Positions 35,228 to 47,817 of a stretch of DNA of 64,000 bases are shown here, piece after piece. The position numbers were made by a program, and so were the translations under genes. Origin of the DNA: Apiospora phragmitis (Eukaryota > Ascomycota > Sordariomycetes > Amphisphaeriales > Apiosporaceae). Location: assembly GCA_038363925.1 (NCBI GenBank), contig JAQQWL010000006.1:1530501-1594500 (forward strand), in the 5' to 3' direction. Numbering within the stretch: position 1 is the first letter of the stretch; every line of letters begins with the position of its first letter. The notes under the pieces were generated by a model, which made no database searches, was not told the origin of the DNA, and worked only from the letters and a program-made list of their open reading frames with translations.

Positions 35228-38200
35228 TAGAGTCGATCAGGCAGACCCAGCCCCCGGTGATGTTCTAGAGGCAGTCGAGAACGAGTAGGAAGCCCCTAAA
35301 ACGCGGGAGCAGCAAGGGGTGTTGTTGCAACAATGCCGCGCAGCAAAGTGGTTCGTGGTCGGGTGTGTATTTCTGGGTTCAGACAATATGGGATATCTCT
35401 CTCCTTCTAGAATCCCTCTTCTTTCTTGCTTCATGGGTCTTGAGACAAAATAACAAGACCCGGGGGTTTGGATCCAGAACCCCGAACCGGAGGACCGATA
35501 CCAGACCTGCAGCCGTCAGAATATCTCAGTCCGACGGGGAGCTGAGTACAGCGAATGTGCTACCGCATTCCGTTGCAGTACGCGACGAGGCGAGGGCTGT
35601 GGGGGTTGGACGGTGTTGTTGGGTTCCGCGACCGAATACAGAGAGGTAGAGGTCGAGAGGAAGGGGAGAGGTGTTGTTGTATGGTTCACGACGGACGGAC
35701 GAATTGGAAAGGGTCGCTGCGACTCGTCGACTTCCCCTTCCCACTTTGTTTTTGCTGGTGGCACTAAGGCAGGAAAATCAAAAGGCTGACTAGAGTCTAC
35801 TATCTAGGAGTAGACGGCTAGAGGTACAGGTGGATGGCCCACCTGGACTTGGGGGTCTGGCGGGCTTAAGGTACCTGGCAAGTGGGAAAGGTAGCGAGCG
35901 TGCACCTTCTGATTGATTACCATACTTTGCATCCCACTAGCTAGCACCGAGGGTAGGAGGATAGTGGGTGTGGGTGCGGGTGCAGTGCAGTGCACAGGTG
36001 GCGAGTGGGTGGGTGTACGGACGACTTATTTTTGTTGCTGCGCGGTGTAGTGCAGACAGTACCTACTCCTGCCTGGGGCCAAGGAAGGGCATTGATGAAG
36101 GGATCAAATGCAGGTGGTGGATGTACCAGACCTATTAGTTACCCGTATGAAACATACCTACAGCACCTAGGTAAATGGATGGGTGAATGATGTGCAGTTA
36201 CGGAATGTCATATCGCACAACAGCTGCATCGCACTGCATCATCATGCTGCTGCGCTTCTACTACCTCGCTACTAAACTCGAAGGACCGGGCAGCGGACGG
36301 GACAGAAGGCTGGATATCGGCCTCATGACATGGACCACAAGAGCCACTAATAGTAGGTACGCCATACAACAATGTACCCGATGCACAGTTCTAGCTGGCA
36401 TCTACTCGTACATTTTTCATCCCTACATTACATGTTACATTTTCACAATAATAATTCTGTCGTTCTCATTCCGTCAGGTACGGCCCATCTAGGTAGTCTC
36501 CTTTGGGACATAGCGAGCCCGGGTTAGTCTATTGCAGGCTTAGTCGAGGGGCCGCCGTGCCGGGATGCGGCCTGTATGTATCGTGCTGAGTGCAGAAAAG
36601 AGACGTGCCTTTTAGGGTGGTCAGAACCCAGGCCGGGCCAAGGTTACTGGCATTTGACAACGGATTGCCGTCCGAGAGAGAGACAACATCAAGCAAAAGA
36701 TCACGCAGGGGCGCATGCTTTGATCTTTTTCTCCACGTCGAAAGACGACATTGCAATATTGTCTGCCTGTATCAGATTGACAAGCTTGAAATTTGAGGCG
36801 TCTCTGCTAGGCTGGTTGTGCTCGCAGATGTGCAATCAATCATCCAACCTCAATTTTAATGTTCTCCAGCTAGAACCGAAATTTCATACGGCGTGCAGAA
36901 GGAGCTCACGGGCGCAAGCTGGCAGGGCGAGGAGCGGCTAACACGGAGACGTGCGGCTAGCCCACAGGGTCAGGGAATTGGTAGATGGGATTTCTGGAAA
37001 AGAACGCTGTCCTTGTACGATTGCAGGCACGAAACAATAGCCCACCCAATGAACTAAAACAGTACATGCCTACATCCTATTTCCCGTGCAAGAGAGACAC
37101 AGAAGAAGCAACCTTAGCGACAGGGCGAACATCGATATCGGGCACGAAAAGTCGCCCGAAATAGGGAATAGGAATAGGGGAGGGGGAATTATTACTTTAC
37201 GCGCAGTTCCTCCGTTACAGCACCCAAGGAGCGAGCCAAGGGCCCTGCGGAGGTCAATCTTGGTTCCTTCAGAGGTGGATCCCTTCGAGGTGAGATCGAC
37301 GAACGGCGTCATTCCACTGCCCGACCTACACGACCCTATCTATCTCCTCAAGCTCCTGTGCACAATATATGGTAGTGAACATCTGAAACAGTTACCAACA
37401 CGTTCGGGCAATATATAGAGGTCACGGGGACGTTTATGTTGTGACACCAGGATCTGTAGCACGATGGATATGTCGCTGCTCGTTTCTTACGTCCAGTATG
37501 CTCCGTATGACTTACCAATAACCTCCACATGTGCAGTATGTATCTCAAAAGAAAAAAAAGGCTGGCCTGGGAATTTAGGTGCATGGCGTTTCCGCTTCGC
37601 TTCGCTTGCAAAAGCATCTCTCGACCCACCAATTCCTATCCTCCATCTCAGGGTGCCAGGGCCATCCCGTTTTACGACCCCAGGCCTTGGAGATGAGTCC
37701 GCATTGGTCTCTATCTGAATGGCCGCTTTTTTTATTACCGTATTTCCCTTTCAATGACATCTTGCTTCTTATTACGTGCTGATGTGTGGATATATGTGAG
37801 GTAGCAGTATATGGGGGACGCGCATTAAAATGTATCAGGGTTTTTCATCTTGTTGTACTTACTGTACCACGCGCGTATGCAGGTGTAGGTGTGGTGGATG
37901 GCTGACCGTTGCCCAGCGTTTCCATCTGCCGCAATGCTTTGTTGATGCACGCTCCTGTCCTGACCATTCACCGGCCGAACCAGTCTGGTCAGGTTGATGG
38001 TCCGTTGCCATCTCGCAGAGCCATCGTGGAGCTGCCCTTGCAGCTTGTGCAGCTCCCATAGGCCTTCTGTCTCATTTCTCTCCCTGTCACTGAGCAGCGA
38101 TTGGGCAGCGACTGGGCGGGGGGTTGGACATTTCACTCCCCCATTGTATAGCGGGACGACCGACGACTGTTTGCACCGAGAACAACATGTTTATCTCAAT

Positions 38201-39689
38201 TTTCTTATTGGGATGCTCGACTCTTAAAACGATGGCATATTTCATAATACACGAGTAACCTAAACGCGTCATCGTGCGCTCCCAGAGCAACCGTCGTCTA
38301 TCTGCTTCATTCATCACATCTAGGATCAGAGAAGAGAAGAAACATGGAGACTAGCCTTGGGCGGAATAACTTAATCAGCGTCTCTCTGTGTGAGATATCC
38401 CACTCAGCAAGCATTCCAAACAGCGCCTGATAAGAAACCGCACCCAAGAAGCCTTGACAAGCCCATCACCTGCACTTACCTACATAGTATTGACAGCGTG
38501 CCTTGAACCCAAAGGTTGGCCGACGTCGCCCAGCTCAATGCTAAAAACTTACGAGCCTCATTAATCGTGGTTGGTGAAAGGATGGGTAGTAAGTTCTGCG
38601 CTGAACTGTCAGCCATGAATGATGCCATCCCTTCAAAACTCTGAGCCCAACGCAGCCCAGCCCAGCCCAACAATGTGTACCAGGCATGCGCTTCCTGTCA
38701 CTCTCCCCATGTTTCGTGACGGCATAGGCCACATTCTAAAAGAGATGCACGGGCTCGAGGGCAAGCACCGAAGATGTTAATGGCTGGAGCATGATCCAGT
38801 ACATGATCCATCAACTCCTCTAAGGAGGAGCTTAGACACGTGGATGCCAATAGCGCTGACAGGAATCGTAGAAGGCGGACTCGTGCTCCTCAAGATAAGG
38901 TGCATATCACCTGATACCTGCGAAGTACTGGCCACGATCCAGCCATGATCTTCGAGTAAATACTCCGTACATGTTACAGATATATACCGCTAGTCTTCGA
39001 AATCTTCAAGTCACTCCGTACTCGAAGCGCAAATTTGTCCTGTGATTGTTCTTCCAAGCTTGAGATCATTTCTTCTAGCTTAAGAACGACTAGAAGCGCA
39101 AGACAGAGAAAGCCACTGTTTCTTTAGGGATACTCTGCTATGCGCCTTGAAACTTTGGACTCCTTGGACGCAGAACACTTATCATGCTTCACATTAAGTA
39201 TCGCCGCCATACGCATCAGAAAAGGTGGGAACCGCCGTAGTCAAGTAATCCAAAGCCGCTATAGTGTTCGCGTAGATGATCACACCCGGACATGCTGCAG
39301 TCCATTATCAAAGCCCGCGCATCTGGCGTCCCCTCTATCGACGACTTCCAAGAAGTTATCCTGACTTGACTGTAGATGGCCTCGTGTACCAGGCACTTGG
39401 GGAATTCAGCTGCACACAGCCCATGCCGTCGAGATTGAAGTGTTGTCGTGAATAGCATATAATTCAAGCCTTAAAACGCCTGCCCACTAACTCCAGGCCA
39501 GATTCGTCCATCCTGCCACAAACAACGCCTTGCAGATGCTTTGTATGTTCGTCCCAACGCGCTTCGCAGTTCCCTCGTGAACGGCGTCGTTCATTGAGGA
39601 CAGAGGTGATTCGTCTTCTTCCATGATACCCCCCTCCTCTATCGTACCTCGAGTAGATTGCATTATCTTTTTACTCTTTTATAACGTGT
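35228..39689. other. long intergenic region upstream of the Pom1-like gene
   Basis: About 4.5 kb without a supportable gene lies between the Pom1-like start and the 3' end of the TRAPP subunit gene. It includes a perfect ACCTAGGT palindrome at 36165-36172. Open frames of up to about 120 codons occur but none resembles a known protein. Confidence 0.5.
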
Positions 39690-40517
39690 TCACACCCCGG
39701 GAACCCATTTGTCCCCGATCCGCCTCATCTCCTCCGCGAACCTGCGACTCGTGATCCTCTTCTGCTGCAGCTGGCCGGCCTTGGCGCCCTCCTCAGGGTC
39801 GTAGAAGGGGTTCTGCAGGAGCCGCACGTACGCCGTCTGCATGGCGCGGAAGACGACCTTGAGCTCGCCGTCCCGCAGTCCCACGGCGCCCACCACCGAC
39901 GACGGCCCCGTCCCCGACGCCGCCGCGCCCCCTCCTGCACCCGTAGCATCAGCACCACCAACACCACCGCCGGGAGAAGTGACGCCACCACCACCAGGTC
40001 GGCCGTGACCGCCGCCGCTCAGAATGCGCCCTCGCATGTCCACGACGGCGACGAACTTGACGCCCGTGTTGGTCTCGAAGCCGTACGCGGCCAGCCGGTC
40101 GTCGACGGCGTGCAACAGGCCGAAGTCGCCGCTGAGCAGGGTGTTGGAGGCGACGGCGTGGCGCGCGCGCGACTCGAAGATGTCGAGCGTGCTCGACAGC
40201 AGCAGGCTGAACTGGAGCGGGGTGCGGAGGGGCGCCGAGCGGCCCGTCTGCGGGTCGGTCGTGGTCGAGAGGATGGTGGTGTGGAGGGGATTGTTCTGTA
40301 GGAAAGGTAGGTACCCCAACGTTAGCTACGCACAGCTGCAGCAAAGGTAGACGTCGTTCGCGACTGGGGCCATTGCGATCTATGTGTTGCGCGACAGCAA
40401 GTAGATTTGTGGGTTGAGGGAAGACGATGAGTTTGCTAGTGGTAATGCTGTGAATTGGCGACTTACGTTACGGCCTATGACGCCTAAGCAGGCGATGGCG
40501 GGTATAGCTGTTGCCAT
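39690..40517 (-). CDS. TCA17: TRAPP complex sedlin-family subunit, Tca17/TRAPPC2L
   Basis: This is a longin/sedlin-fold subunit associated with TRAPP, the Rab exchange and tethering complex of ER-Golgi and endosome-Golgi transport. Exons are 40517-40467 (17 codons, MATAIPAIACLGVIGRN) and 40295-39690, with a 171-base intron (GTAAGT...TACAG). The product is 218 residues. The join GRN|NNPLHTTIL is characteristic, and LLSSTLDIFESR, GLLHAVDDRLAAYGFETNTG and VKFVAVVDM follow the sedlin fold. A Gly/Ala-rich insertion at roughly residues 115-155 makes the protein longer than most relatives. The C-terminal FRAMQTAYVRLLQNPFYDP is also typical of TRAPPC2L. Without the first exon the fold would lack its first strand. 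Confidence 0.87.
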
Positions 40518-40987
40518 GCTCTGTCTGGGATGTATGGTGTATGTTGGTGAATCGCGAGCAAAAAGAGATCCAGCACGATGTAGTCCCGGGGGTCTGGTCT
40601 GGGATCAATTGAAGTTCGGAGCTCAAACACGAGCTGCCGCTGTTGCCCCACCACTACTGGACCAAAATCCGGGGTCGGCCGCATGCTACAGCTACAGTAC
40701 CTCCCTTTCTTAACTGGCACTTTTCGACCAAGGTACTGGCTAGATGTACTGTGTATCGGTGACAGTAGGTAGTATAGGCTGTGGCTAATTATATATATAG
40801 ACCGCAAAGCAGAAGAGACCGTGGCTGAAAGACTCGCACAGGGCCATGCATAATAAAATCATGATATTTGAACTTTCAGGGCTTTTCTGAGCAATCAAAC
40901 ACCAATCATCTTACACGCTGCTGCCCGCTTGCTTGCTTGTCACTTGAGCGCCAGGAAACGCCCCCTTTCAAGCCATTGACCCTACTC

Positions 40988-42381
40988 CTACTCCTCCTCC
41001 TCTTCCTCGGCCAAGCCCTCCGTCTTCTCGAGTCCCCTTAATGCTTCCTCGACCTCCAACGGATCCGTAATAGCCCACACACCACCACCTTTCACGACAT
41101 CCATCCCCCTCATCCCGACCTCTTTCCCCACGAGATTTCGCCCTACCTTTCCAGGGCCAATTCCGATCCATCGCCTCACCTTCTGTTCTTGATCCAGGAA
41201 CTTGATGCTGTCCCACCACCGGACAGTCTCTAAGCACTGCCGCGAGAGCAGGTCTCGAACCTCCTCTTGGCTGCTGAATGGCCTCGCACTCACGTTGCTC
41301 ACGCATTGAAGGGCGCCCGGGAACGTGATGACATCATCCGTCTCTTTCCCCTTGACCCTGCTCTTGCCGGAGACGAGTTGCCGCATGACCGCCACGGCCG
41401 GTTTCATGATGGGACTGTGGAAAGGCGAGTCGCTGTTTAACTTGACCGCGCGGGGATCGTGTCCCACAAATTGCTGGATGTGCGCGATGAGCTCTTTGAT
41501 CTTTTCCAGGTTTCCGCTGAGAACAATCTGGTTCTTGGAGTTGATGTTGGCAATGAGCACTTGGTCGATCGGATGTATATCTTCGGCGTGATCGCTCCGC
41601 AAGCCGCTCGACCGGTATCCCACGAAGTCGTCCACAGCATTGACGAGGGGCTCGAGGTATTCGGGTTCGGTAACAACAGCTATCATGCCGTAGTCGCCGC
41701 CCCATTCGTCCCTGGCTTTCTGGGCTGCCCTGGCCATGGCCTCGGCCCGTTTGCGCACCATGTATAATGCGTCCTCGAAAGCTAGAACGCCAGCCGCCAC
41801 CAGAGCGGCAAATTCACCGAGGGAGTGACCCAAGGACACATCCACCCGTTCGTGCACGTTGAACCCAAACTCTTTCTCCAACAGCCGCAATATCAGTATA
41901 CTGGTCGCCATGATGGCCGGTTGCGCGTTTGGTGTTGCGGTGAGGGTACGCGAGGACCCATGCTGTATCACGTCCGACAGCTTGTAGCCCATCAGGTCGT
42001 CTATCTCATCGAGAATGTGCTGTGACGTCCGCGGGAACGCCTCCAGCCATGGGCTGAGCATGCCGACCTTCTGTACGCCCTGTCCTATTCAATGCGCCGA
42101 ATCATTAGCTTTTCTGTCCGAGTTTATGTTTCTTCCGATCAATCAAATGGTGGACAGCAGATGGGTTAGTTACCTGGGAAGAATATGGCCGTTCGTGGCC
42201 GCGTCTTCTTCACGCTGGAGCCATAACGCCTACCCTCGACGGGCGAGCGGATGTGACATCCATTGCTCGCGACAATACTGGGTTCGTTGAAGCTTCCTAT
42301 CCTCACGAAATTATGTCGCAGGAAGCTTATGGCTCGGCTCGGCCGGCGTCCGGTAGTAGTGGCTAAGTTCATCATCACCAT
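40988..42381 (-). CDS. MCT1: malonyl-CoA:acyl carrier protein transacylase, mitochondrial
   Basis: This enzyme moves malonyl groups to mitochondrial acyl carrier protein in type II fatty-acid synthesis, which supplies octanoate for lipoate. Exons are 42381-42174 and 42084-40988, with an 89-base intron whose removal rebuilds FFPGQGVQKVGM, the N-terminal motif of the transacylase fold. The product is 434 residues. The nucleophile is Ser157 in GHSLGEF; the catalytic His is His292 in DSPFHSP. A conserved arginine is expected in the MVRKRAEAM segment. Residues 1-60 are basic with Arg, Ser and few acids, fitting a mitochondrial leader. The C-terminus ends in a run of six Glu encoded by a GAG/GAA microsatellite, absent from bacterial FabD. 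Confidence 0.92.
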
Positions 42382-42972
42382 GCGCCAGCTTTGACTGACC
42401 TAGGGGGAGCGGCTAGGAACATGCATCGAATGCGGCCAGAAGCAGCACCGGCCAACCCGCTCTCTTGCACAGGAATTGGGAGCAGAATTTGCGAGAAGAA
42501 ACGATGTTGTACAAGGAGACGAGGGAGAGCATCGGTCGATTTCAGCTGAAAGCATGACTCCAATTATGGAACCCGACTGCTTGGGGTTCAACGTTCACAC
42601 GGTTGACCGGGATAGCTCTCCCTGTGTCACTGTTGGGAGGGAGACATGGAAGAGCTACCCCACGCTGTAAGTTAACGGCCCACCCACACAGCCGAACGCC
42701 GAGGGTCACCGGCGCTGCGGGGTTATATATGCATACTCATGTACCTACATAAGTCTATTTCTGCATCGCCTACATAACCTTAGGTAGTAATAACGTGGCT
42801 TGGTATGTCGTATTTCCCGCGATCTTCTGATCTACCACGGTCAAATGATGTCAGGTAATATTAGCTTTGGTGAAATGTCTATTGTTTCAAAGTTGTCGAC
42901 AAGTGATAGCCGGTCGGTCTGTCCTAACGCCGGCTCATGCAATGCATAGTCCAAGTCCATAGCAATAAAAGC
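42382..42972. other. intergenic region between MCT1 promoter and AP-3 mu 3' end
   Basis: No gene is supported. Both neighbours are on the minus strand, so this holds the MCT1 promoter and the AP-3 mu terminator region. Confidence 0.5.
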
Positions 42973-44649
42973 CTAGCACCTAATCTCGATGCCTCCTTTA
43001 CTGATAGTCAGGTATTTGACCCCCTTATAAGGCTTAACACCCTCACCCAGTCCACGACTCCTCTTCGTGTCGACTTGGATCCCCTCGATTTTAATGCCGC
43101 TTGGTATCCATCCTTTTACAGAGAAACTGATCGAAGCAGAACTAGGCATCAAAATCTTGTTCTGTGCAATCTTCTTCGCATCCTTGTCCTCTTCAAGGCC
43201 CGGTTTGCTCCCAATCGCCTTGGGCTCGACACTGCTCTGGTATGGCTCGTCGTAAGTATAGTCCTTCCCAAAGCCAAAACCACTCGGGTCATCGTCCGTG
43301 GTGTCATCTGCCAATGGTCCCAAGACTGTTGCTCTCAGACTGAAAGAAGGCGTCCCTGATGCGAGTTCTTTTTGAGGGATATGCCACTCCAGGAATTTGT
43401 CCCCAGGATTGTAGCTTGCGTCACCCCTGCTCGGTCGGATATCAGACAGGTTTCTAACATCTGTCGGTAACGGCACCGAAACAGTCAAGTCATGCATAGA
43501 TGGCGATGCTGCCGTGCCAGAGTGAGGTCCCCCAAAAGGCCTAGCACCAACAGCTCCTCCTCGCCCAGAGCCACCCATTCCACCCGAAGACCCAAACATT
43601 TTGTTGATATTGACCCGCACTTCGAACTCAGACCCAGTTGACCCCAAGCCGGTCCTAACCTCAATATTTACGGGCAATTTGAGACTATTAGAGCTCAAGC
43701 TGCCGCTTTTTCCGTTGGTGAAGGGCAGAAGGTCGACTTCATATCCTGCAAGAATGAAGCGACCATCCGGCGGAATGAAGCTCAGTTCTCCAGGGTTATC
43801 TCTCCAACGGTTGAGCCGCACACAAGGATGGAAGACGGGCAACTCCATGATGCTACCAAGATTGTGTTTCCCCGAAGGCCCCGTGATACTTAGAACAATG
43901 TCCGGGACTCCTGAGACTTTGGATGTAAACGCAATCGTTCCATTCGCGAAGGCGGCTATTGGCCGTCCTGAAGGAGCCAATGTAACCGTCAGGGTCTCGA
44001 CCACGTCTGCGTATAACTCATTAGACGTATGCCGGACGTTGGCACGTCTCCACGGTAACGCAGGAGTATTTTGAGCCAGAAGGGAGGGAGCGCTTGGGTT
44101 GTTGAAGCTCGTGCTCAGCCCGGGTGCCTTGCTGGGCAAGCTCAAGCTTCCAAGGAACTTGCCAAGAAGGCCTTCAACCTCCACCACATCTCTCAACGCA
44201 TTGGGCTCCGTCGTGCTGACAGTGCCAGCATCGCACATCTCTGTGAGAAGCTGAGCAACGACATCGTAGTTCGCCTCGATCTTATGCGCCAGCACGGGGG
44301 CACCTAGGAACTCCTCCAACGCATCGACGACTCGGTGCAGAAACTCGAGGACAAGCAAAGGTTCGATTTCCGAAGAACTCGTCGCTAGATATAGAAGATC
44401 TGCATGGACGAGACTGAAGACCAGTGTGGGGGGGTTTGTATTGGATAGGTAAATCAAGTTCGGTCGCGGAGCTGGATGCTCTAGGTAAAGCGGCAGTAGG
44501 TGGGATGCAGATAGCGGTCGCGATGTGTAGGTGTGAGACAGGATGGCGCGGCTGCAAACTGTCAATCAGAGGCTCCGATATTACTCGGGATATGCGGTTA
44601 CTAACTTGTGCTCATCATAGATGTGTAGCGCCTCTATAACGCCGTTCAT
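42973..44649 (-). CDS. APM3: AP-3 adaptor complex subunit mu
   Basis: The mu chain of AP-3 recognises tyrosine-based signals in cargo going from Golgi or endosomes to the vacuole. Exons are 44649-44606 (14 codons, MNGVIEALHIYDEH plus two bases) and 44551-42973, joined over a 54-base intron (GTTAGT...TGCAG) to give DEHNRAILSHTYTSRP. The product is 540 residues. The longin-like N-terminal domain covers about residues 1-150; the mu-homology domain starts near NELYADVVETLTV (about 210) and runs to the end. Between the two is a short linker with Ser and Pro. Gly-rich insertions (SSGGMGGSGRGG) interrupt the mu-homology domain, as seen in fungal AP-3 mu chains. The in-frame start codon inside the long frame is not the true start. 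It is head-to-head with MPP10. Confidence 0.9.
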
Positions 44650-45054
44650 GGTGGCCGAGATGCGAATCGCATCGTAAGGCTGAAAGTAGACTCGGCTGGT
44701 AGGTTAGATCAATCAAACGGGCTTGAGGGGCAGAGCATGAGACTGAGCCCCAGCCAGCTGGAGACGTCAACTCAACCAGAGCCTGAACCGCCTGAGACAG
44801 AGCGTAATTGAGACCCTGGACAGCGGAGGCTCCACTGTTGCTAGTACTTGTTAGGAGTTACGGCCAAATTGTAGTGGCCAATCAACTTGGTCTATGGGCA
44901 ACTTCTGGCGGGGTTCTATTTTATCGTAGTTTCCTACTGAAACTTTTTACCCAGAAATTTTGAGGATCAATCGATAAACCCATCCGAACCTTGAAGAGAG
45001 GCAGTGATAGAGAAGGATTCGGTTACAGACAGTAACGTTTCGAAACACAGAGCA
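44650..45054. promoter_or_regulatory. shared divergent promoter of AP-3 mu and MPP10
   Basis: The two start codons are 405 bases apart on opposite strands. GAAATTTTG at 44954-44962 resembles the RRPE element found upstream of ribosome-biogenesis genes in yeasts, which would suit MPP10. The resemblance is weak and the element is my inference. Confidence 0.4.
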
Positions 45055-47282
45055 ATGGCAGGAAGTGTCAGCACCACCTCCTCGCACACTCTCACCCACG
45101 CCCCCGACATCTCTAACCACTCCTCTACATCTACCGATCCCTCAAGAACGCCTGGCGTATTCGTCATGTCGATGGCCCTGCTCGAGGCCCTCAAATCGGG
45201 CAACCGCCACGGCTTCCTCCAGCCCAATGCCTCCGTTCCGAATGCATCATTGCAGCTTGTCAAGTCAACATTGGACTCCTACGCCGGACAGTTGAGCGAT
45301 GAACAGCAGCAGAGGCTCAAGGAAGTCAACAAGAAGAGGAAACGGGCTGATGCTGCGCCCAAAAATGACGTGCTGAAAATCCGCAAACTGCACATCGAGG
45401 GTTTCGAGAGCGGTCAAATTTGGCAACAAGCACGACGAATTATCGCTAGCGCACTGGAGGACTCCCAAGATGCTCTTGAGGAACTTGAGGCTACCGATCA
45501 AATCGAGTCCAATGGTGTTCACGAGCAAAGTTCCGACGAAGAGGCGGATCTTGAGGATGAAGAGCTAGACGGCTTGTCGGAAGGAGATATTAGCGGCTCA
45601 GACGACGACATCGAGGAAGGCGAAGACGAGGAAGAGGTTTCGTTCGACGAGGCTGACATGGACGACCTAGAAGATGGCGACGAAGTGGAGCTTGATGGCG
45701 AGGAGGAGGACGACGTTGGCGAATTCGACGAAGAAGAAGATGAGGATGAGGAAGAAGCAGAGCCCCTCGTGGAAGATCCCAATGGCCTAAACGACCGTTT
45801 CTTCTCGATTGATGATTTCAACAAGCAAACTCAATGGTTTGAGAATCAAGATGCTCGCGCAGACCCCAACACCGATGCAGCAAGCGACGATGATGACGAG
45901 GTTGACTGGCACGGCGACCCATTTGCTACAAAACCAGGCAGCAAAGGCGCCAAGTCCAAGAAGTCGGAAGAGGACGATGGTCTGCCAGAGGAGGAAGATG
46001 ATGAGAACGAAGAGGACGAGGCTGGCCCAACCTTTGGCAACATGGATCTGGATGCCCCTGAAGGAGAAAGCGACGAAGAAGCCATGGACGATGTGGACGA
46101 CGACGATATGGATGGCGACCTCAATGCCAACGACGTCTACTATAAGGACTTCTTTGCGCCCCCTGTAAAGAAGGGCAAGGATGGCAAGCCGCGGAAACCT
46201 GAACAGCCCCGGTTTACCGAACCGGGTGAGGCCGAGATTGAGACAGCAATGGCCAGCGCTCGCCGCGATCTCTTCGAGGATGAGTCAGAACATGAAGATT
46301 CCGAAGATGCGCTGTCTGAGGTCGATGTTGGCGACCCTAAAGCGCGGAGATCGGCTCACGAACGCAAACAAGCGAAGCTCGCTGAAGAAATTCGCCGGCT
46401 AGAAGCTGCCAACGTGGGCGAAAAGAAGTGGGTTCTTTCAGGTGAAGCAAGCGCTGCTGATAGGCCGAAGCATTCGCTTCTGGACGAAGACCTCGACTAT
46501 GAGCATGCTGGCAAGCCTGTACCTGTCATCACAGCCGAAATCAGCGAAAGCATAGAAGATATGATCAAGCGCAGAATTCTGGCACAAGACTTCGACGAGG
46601 TTATCCGGAGACGGCCAGATTCTCTGGACCCGAATGCTAACAGAAGGGGCCTGGTTGAGCTCGATGACACCAAGAACAAGCAAAGTCTTGCAGAGATGTA
46701 CGAGGAGGAACACATCAAGAACACCAACCCTGACAGCTATGTCAGCAAAGCTGACGAGAAGACCCAAAAAGAAGAAAAAGGAGCTTGAGCAGATGTGGAG
46801 GGAAATCTGCGGCAAGCTCGATGCTCTCAGCAGCTGGCACTACAAGCCCAAGCCCGTGGCACCTTCTCTTACCGTCGTTGCGGACCTGGCGACAGTCAGC
46901 ATGGAAGATGCCCAGCCTGCCACTGCTCAAGGCGTGAGCGGCGGCGACCAGACCCTCGCTCCCCAGGAGATCTACAAGGCCGGCAAGGACACGGCCGAGA
47001 AGGGCGAGATCGTGGCGAAGAGCGGCCTGCCCGTGGCGAAGCAGGAGCTCAGCCGGGAGGAGAAGGCCAGACGACACAGGCGCGAGAAGGAGCGGATACG
47101 CAAGGCCGGTGGCAATGACCGGAGAACCCCTCGGCGGCAAGGCCCAGGCTAAGAAGGACACCATCGCTGACCTCAAGAAGGGCGGTGTCCGGGTCATCAA
47201 CAAGAAGGGTGAAGTGCTCGATATGGAGGGTAATAAGGCCAGAGACGCGAAAGCTCTTTCCAGTGGCAACTTCAAGCTGTAA
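45055..47282 (+). CDS. MPP10: U3 snoRNP protein MPP10, with two frame breaks
   Basis: MPP10 is a scaffold of the small-subunit processome, working with Imp3 and Imp4 in 18S rRNA processing. The frame runs from ATG 45055 to a TGA at 46786-46788. The family's next segment, KELEQMWREICGKLDALS, continues in the neighbouring frame. That frame in turn ends at 47150, while the expected TGEPLGGKAQAKKDTIADLK and GGVRVINKKGEVLDMEGNKA segments follow in the third frame to TAA 47280-47282. Each break is corrected by removing one base: near the A5 runs at 46766-46779, and near 47111-47123. The corrected product would be about 741 residues. Domains: acidic blocks, FFSIDDFNKQT, VYYKDFFAPP, MASARRDLFED and the Imp4-binding region. 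MPP10 is essential in yeast, so sequence error is more likely than a true pseudogene. No GT-AG intron fits either break. Confidence 0.85.
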
Positions 47283-47817
47283 TATCCATTTCGCTATATA
47301 CTGGAATTCTGAAAATAAAATACTCTATATTCATGCTGTTCAATGCGCTAAAGAATGTCTCGATGGTGTGCTCATATGTTTTGAAGATAGCGAAAGGCCC
47401 GGTTGCCCAGTGTCAGCATCGAGGGATAGTCTGTCTCTCCGCTCTTCCCACATCTCGTCAAAGAATCCCAAGAGATGTGAAAGGCAAGAGACTACAGATA
47501 AGATTATGCCATTATAGGTGATATGGACCCCGAGCTGTCGGCACAATATAGTAGTGCTGGAGTCCGTATTGCAGCCAGGAGAAGAGCCGGCGCGGACGGA
47601 GGTGGGGCCGAGTGTGAGTGTAGCTGATCCTTGCAAACAGCGCTCCACTCTAAATCAAAATGCGGGTGGTCGTCAGTAGGTCACCTTTATTTTATTTTCG
47701 TTCAATATCCAGTCGTCAACTACGTTGGTGAATTCTTCAGAAACCTTGCCTATGCGATAGTTTTTTGCGCCTCAATACTGCACAATACGAATTGTTGCAG
47801 CTGGAAACTCCTCCGCA
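47283..47817. other. intergenic region, MPP10 3' flank and DMAC1-like promoter
   Basis: No coding sequence is supported here. Confidence 0.5.
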
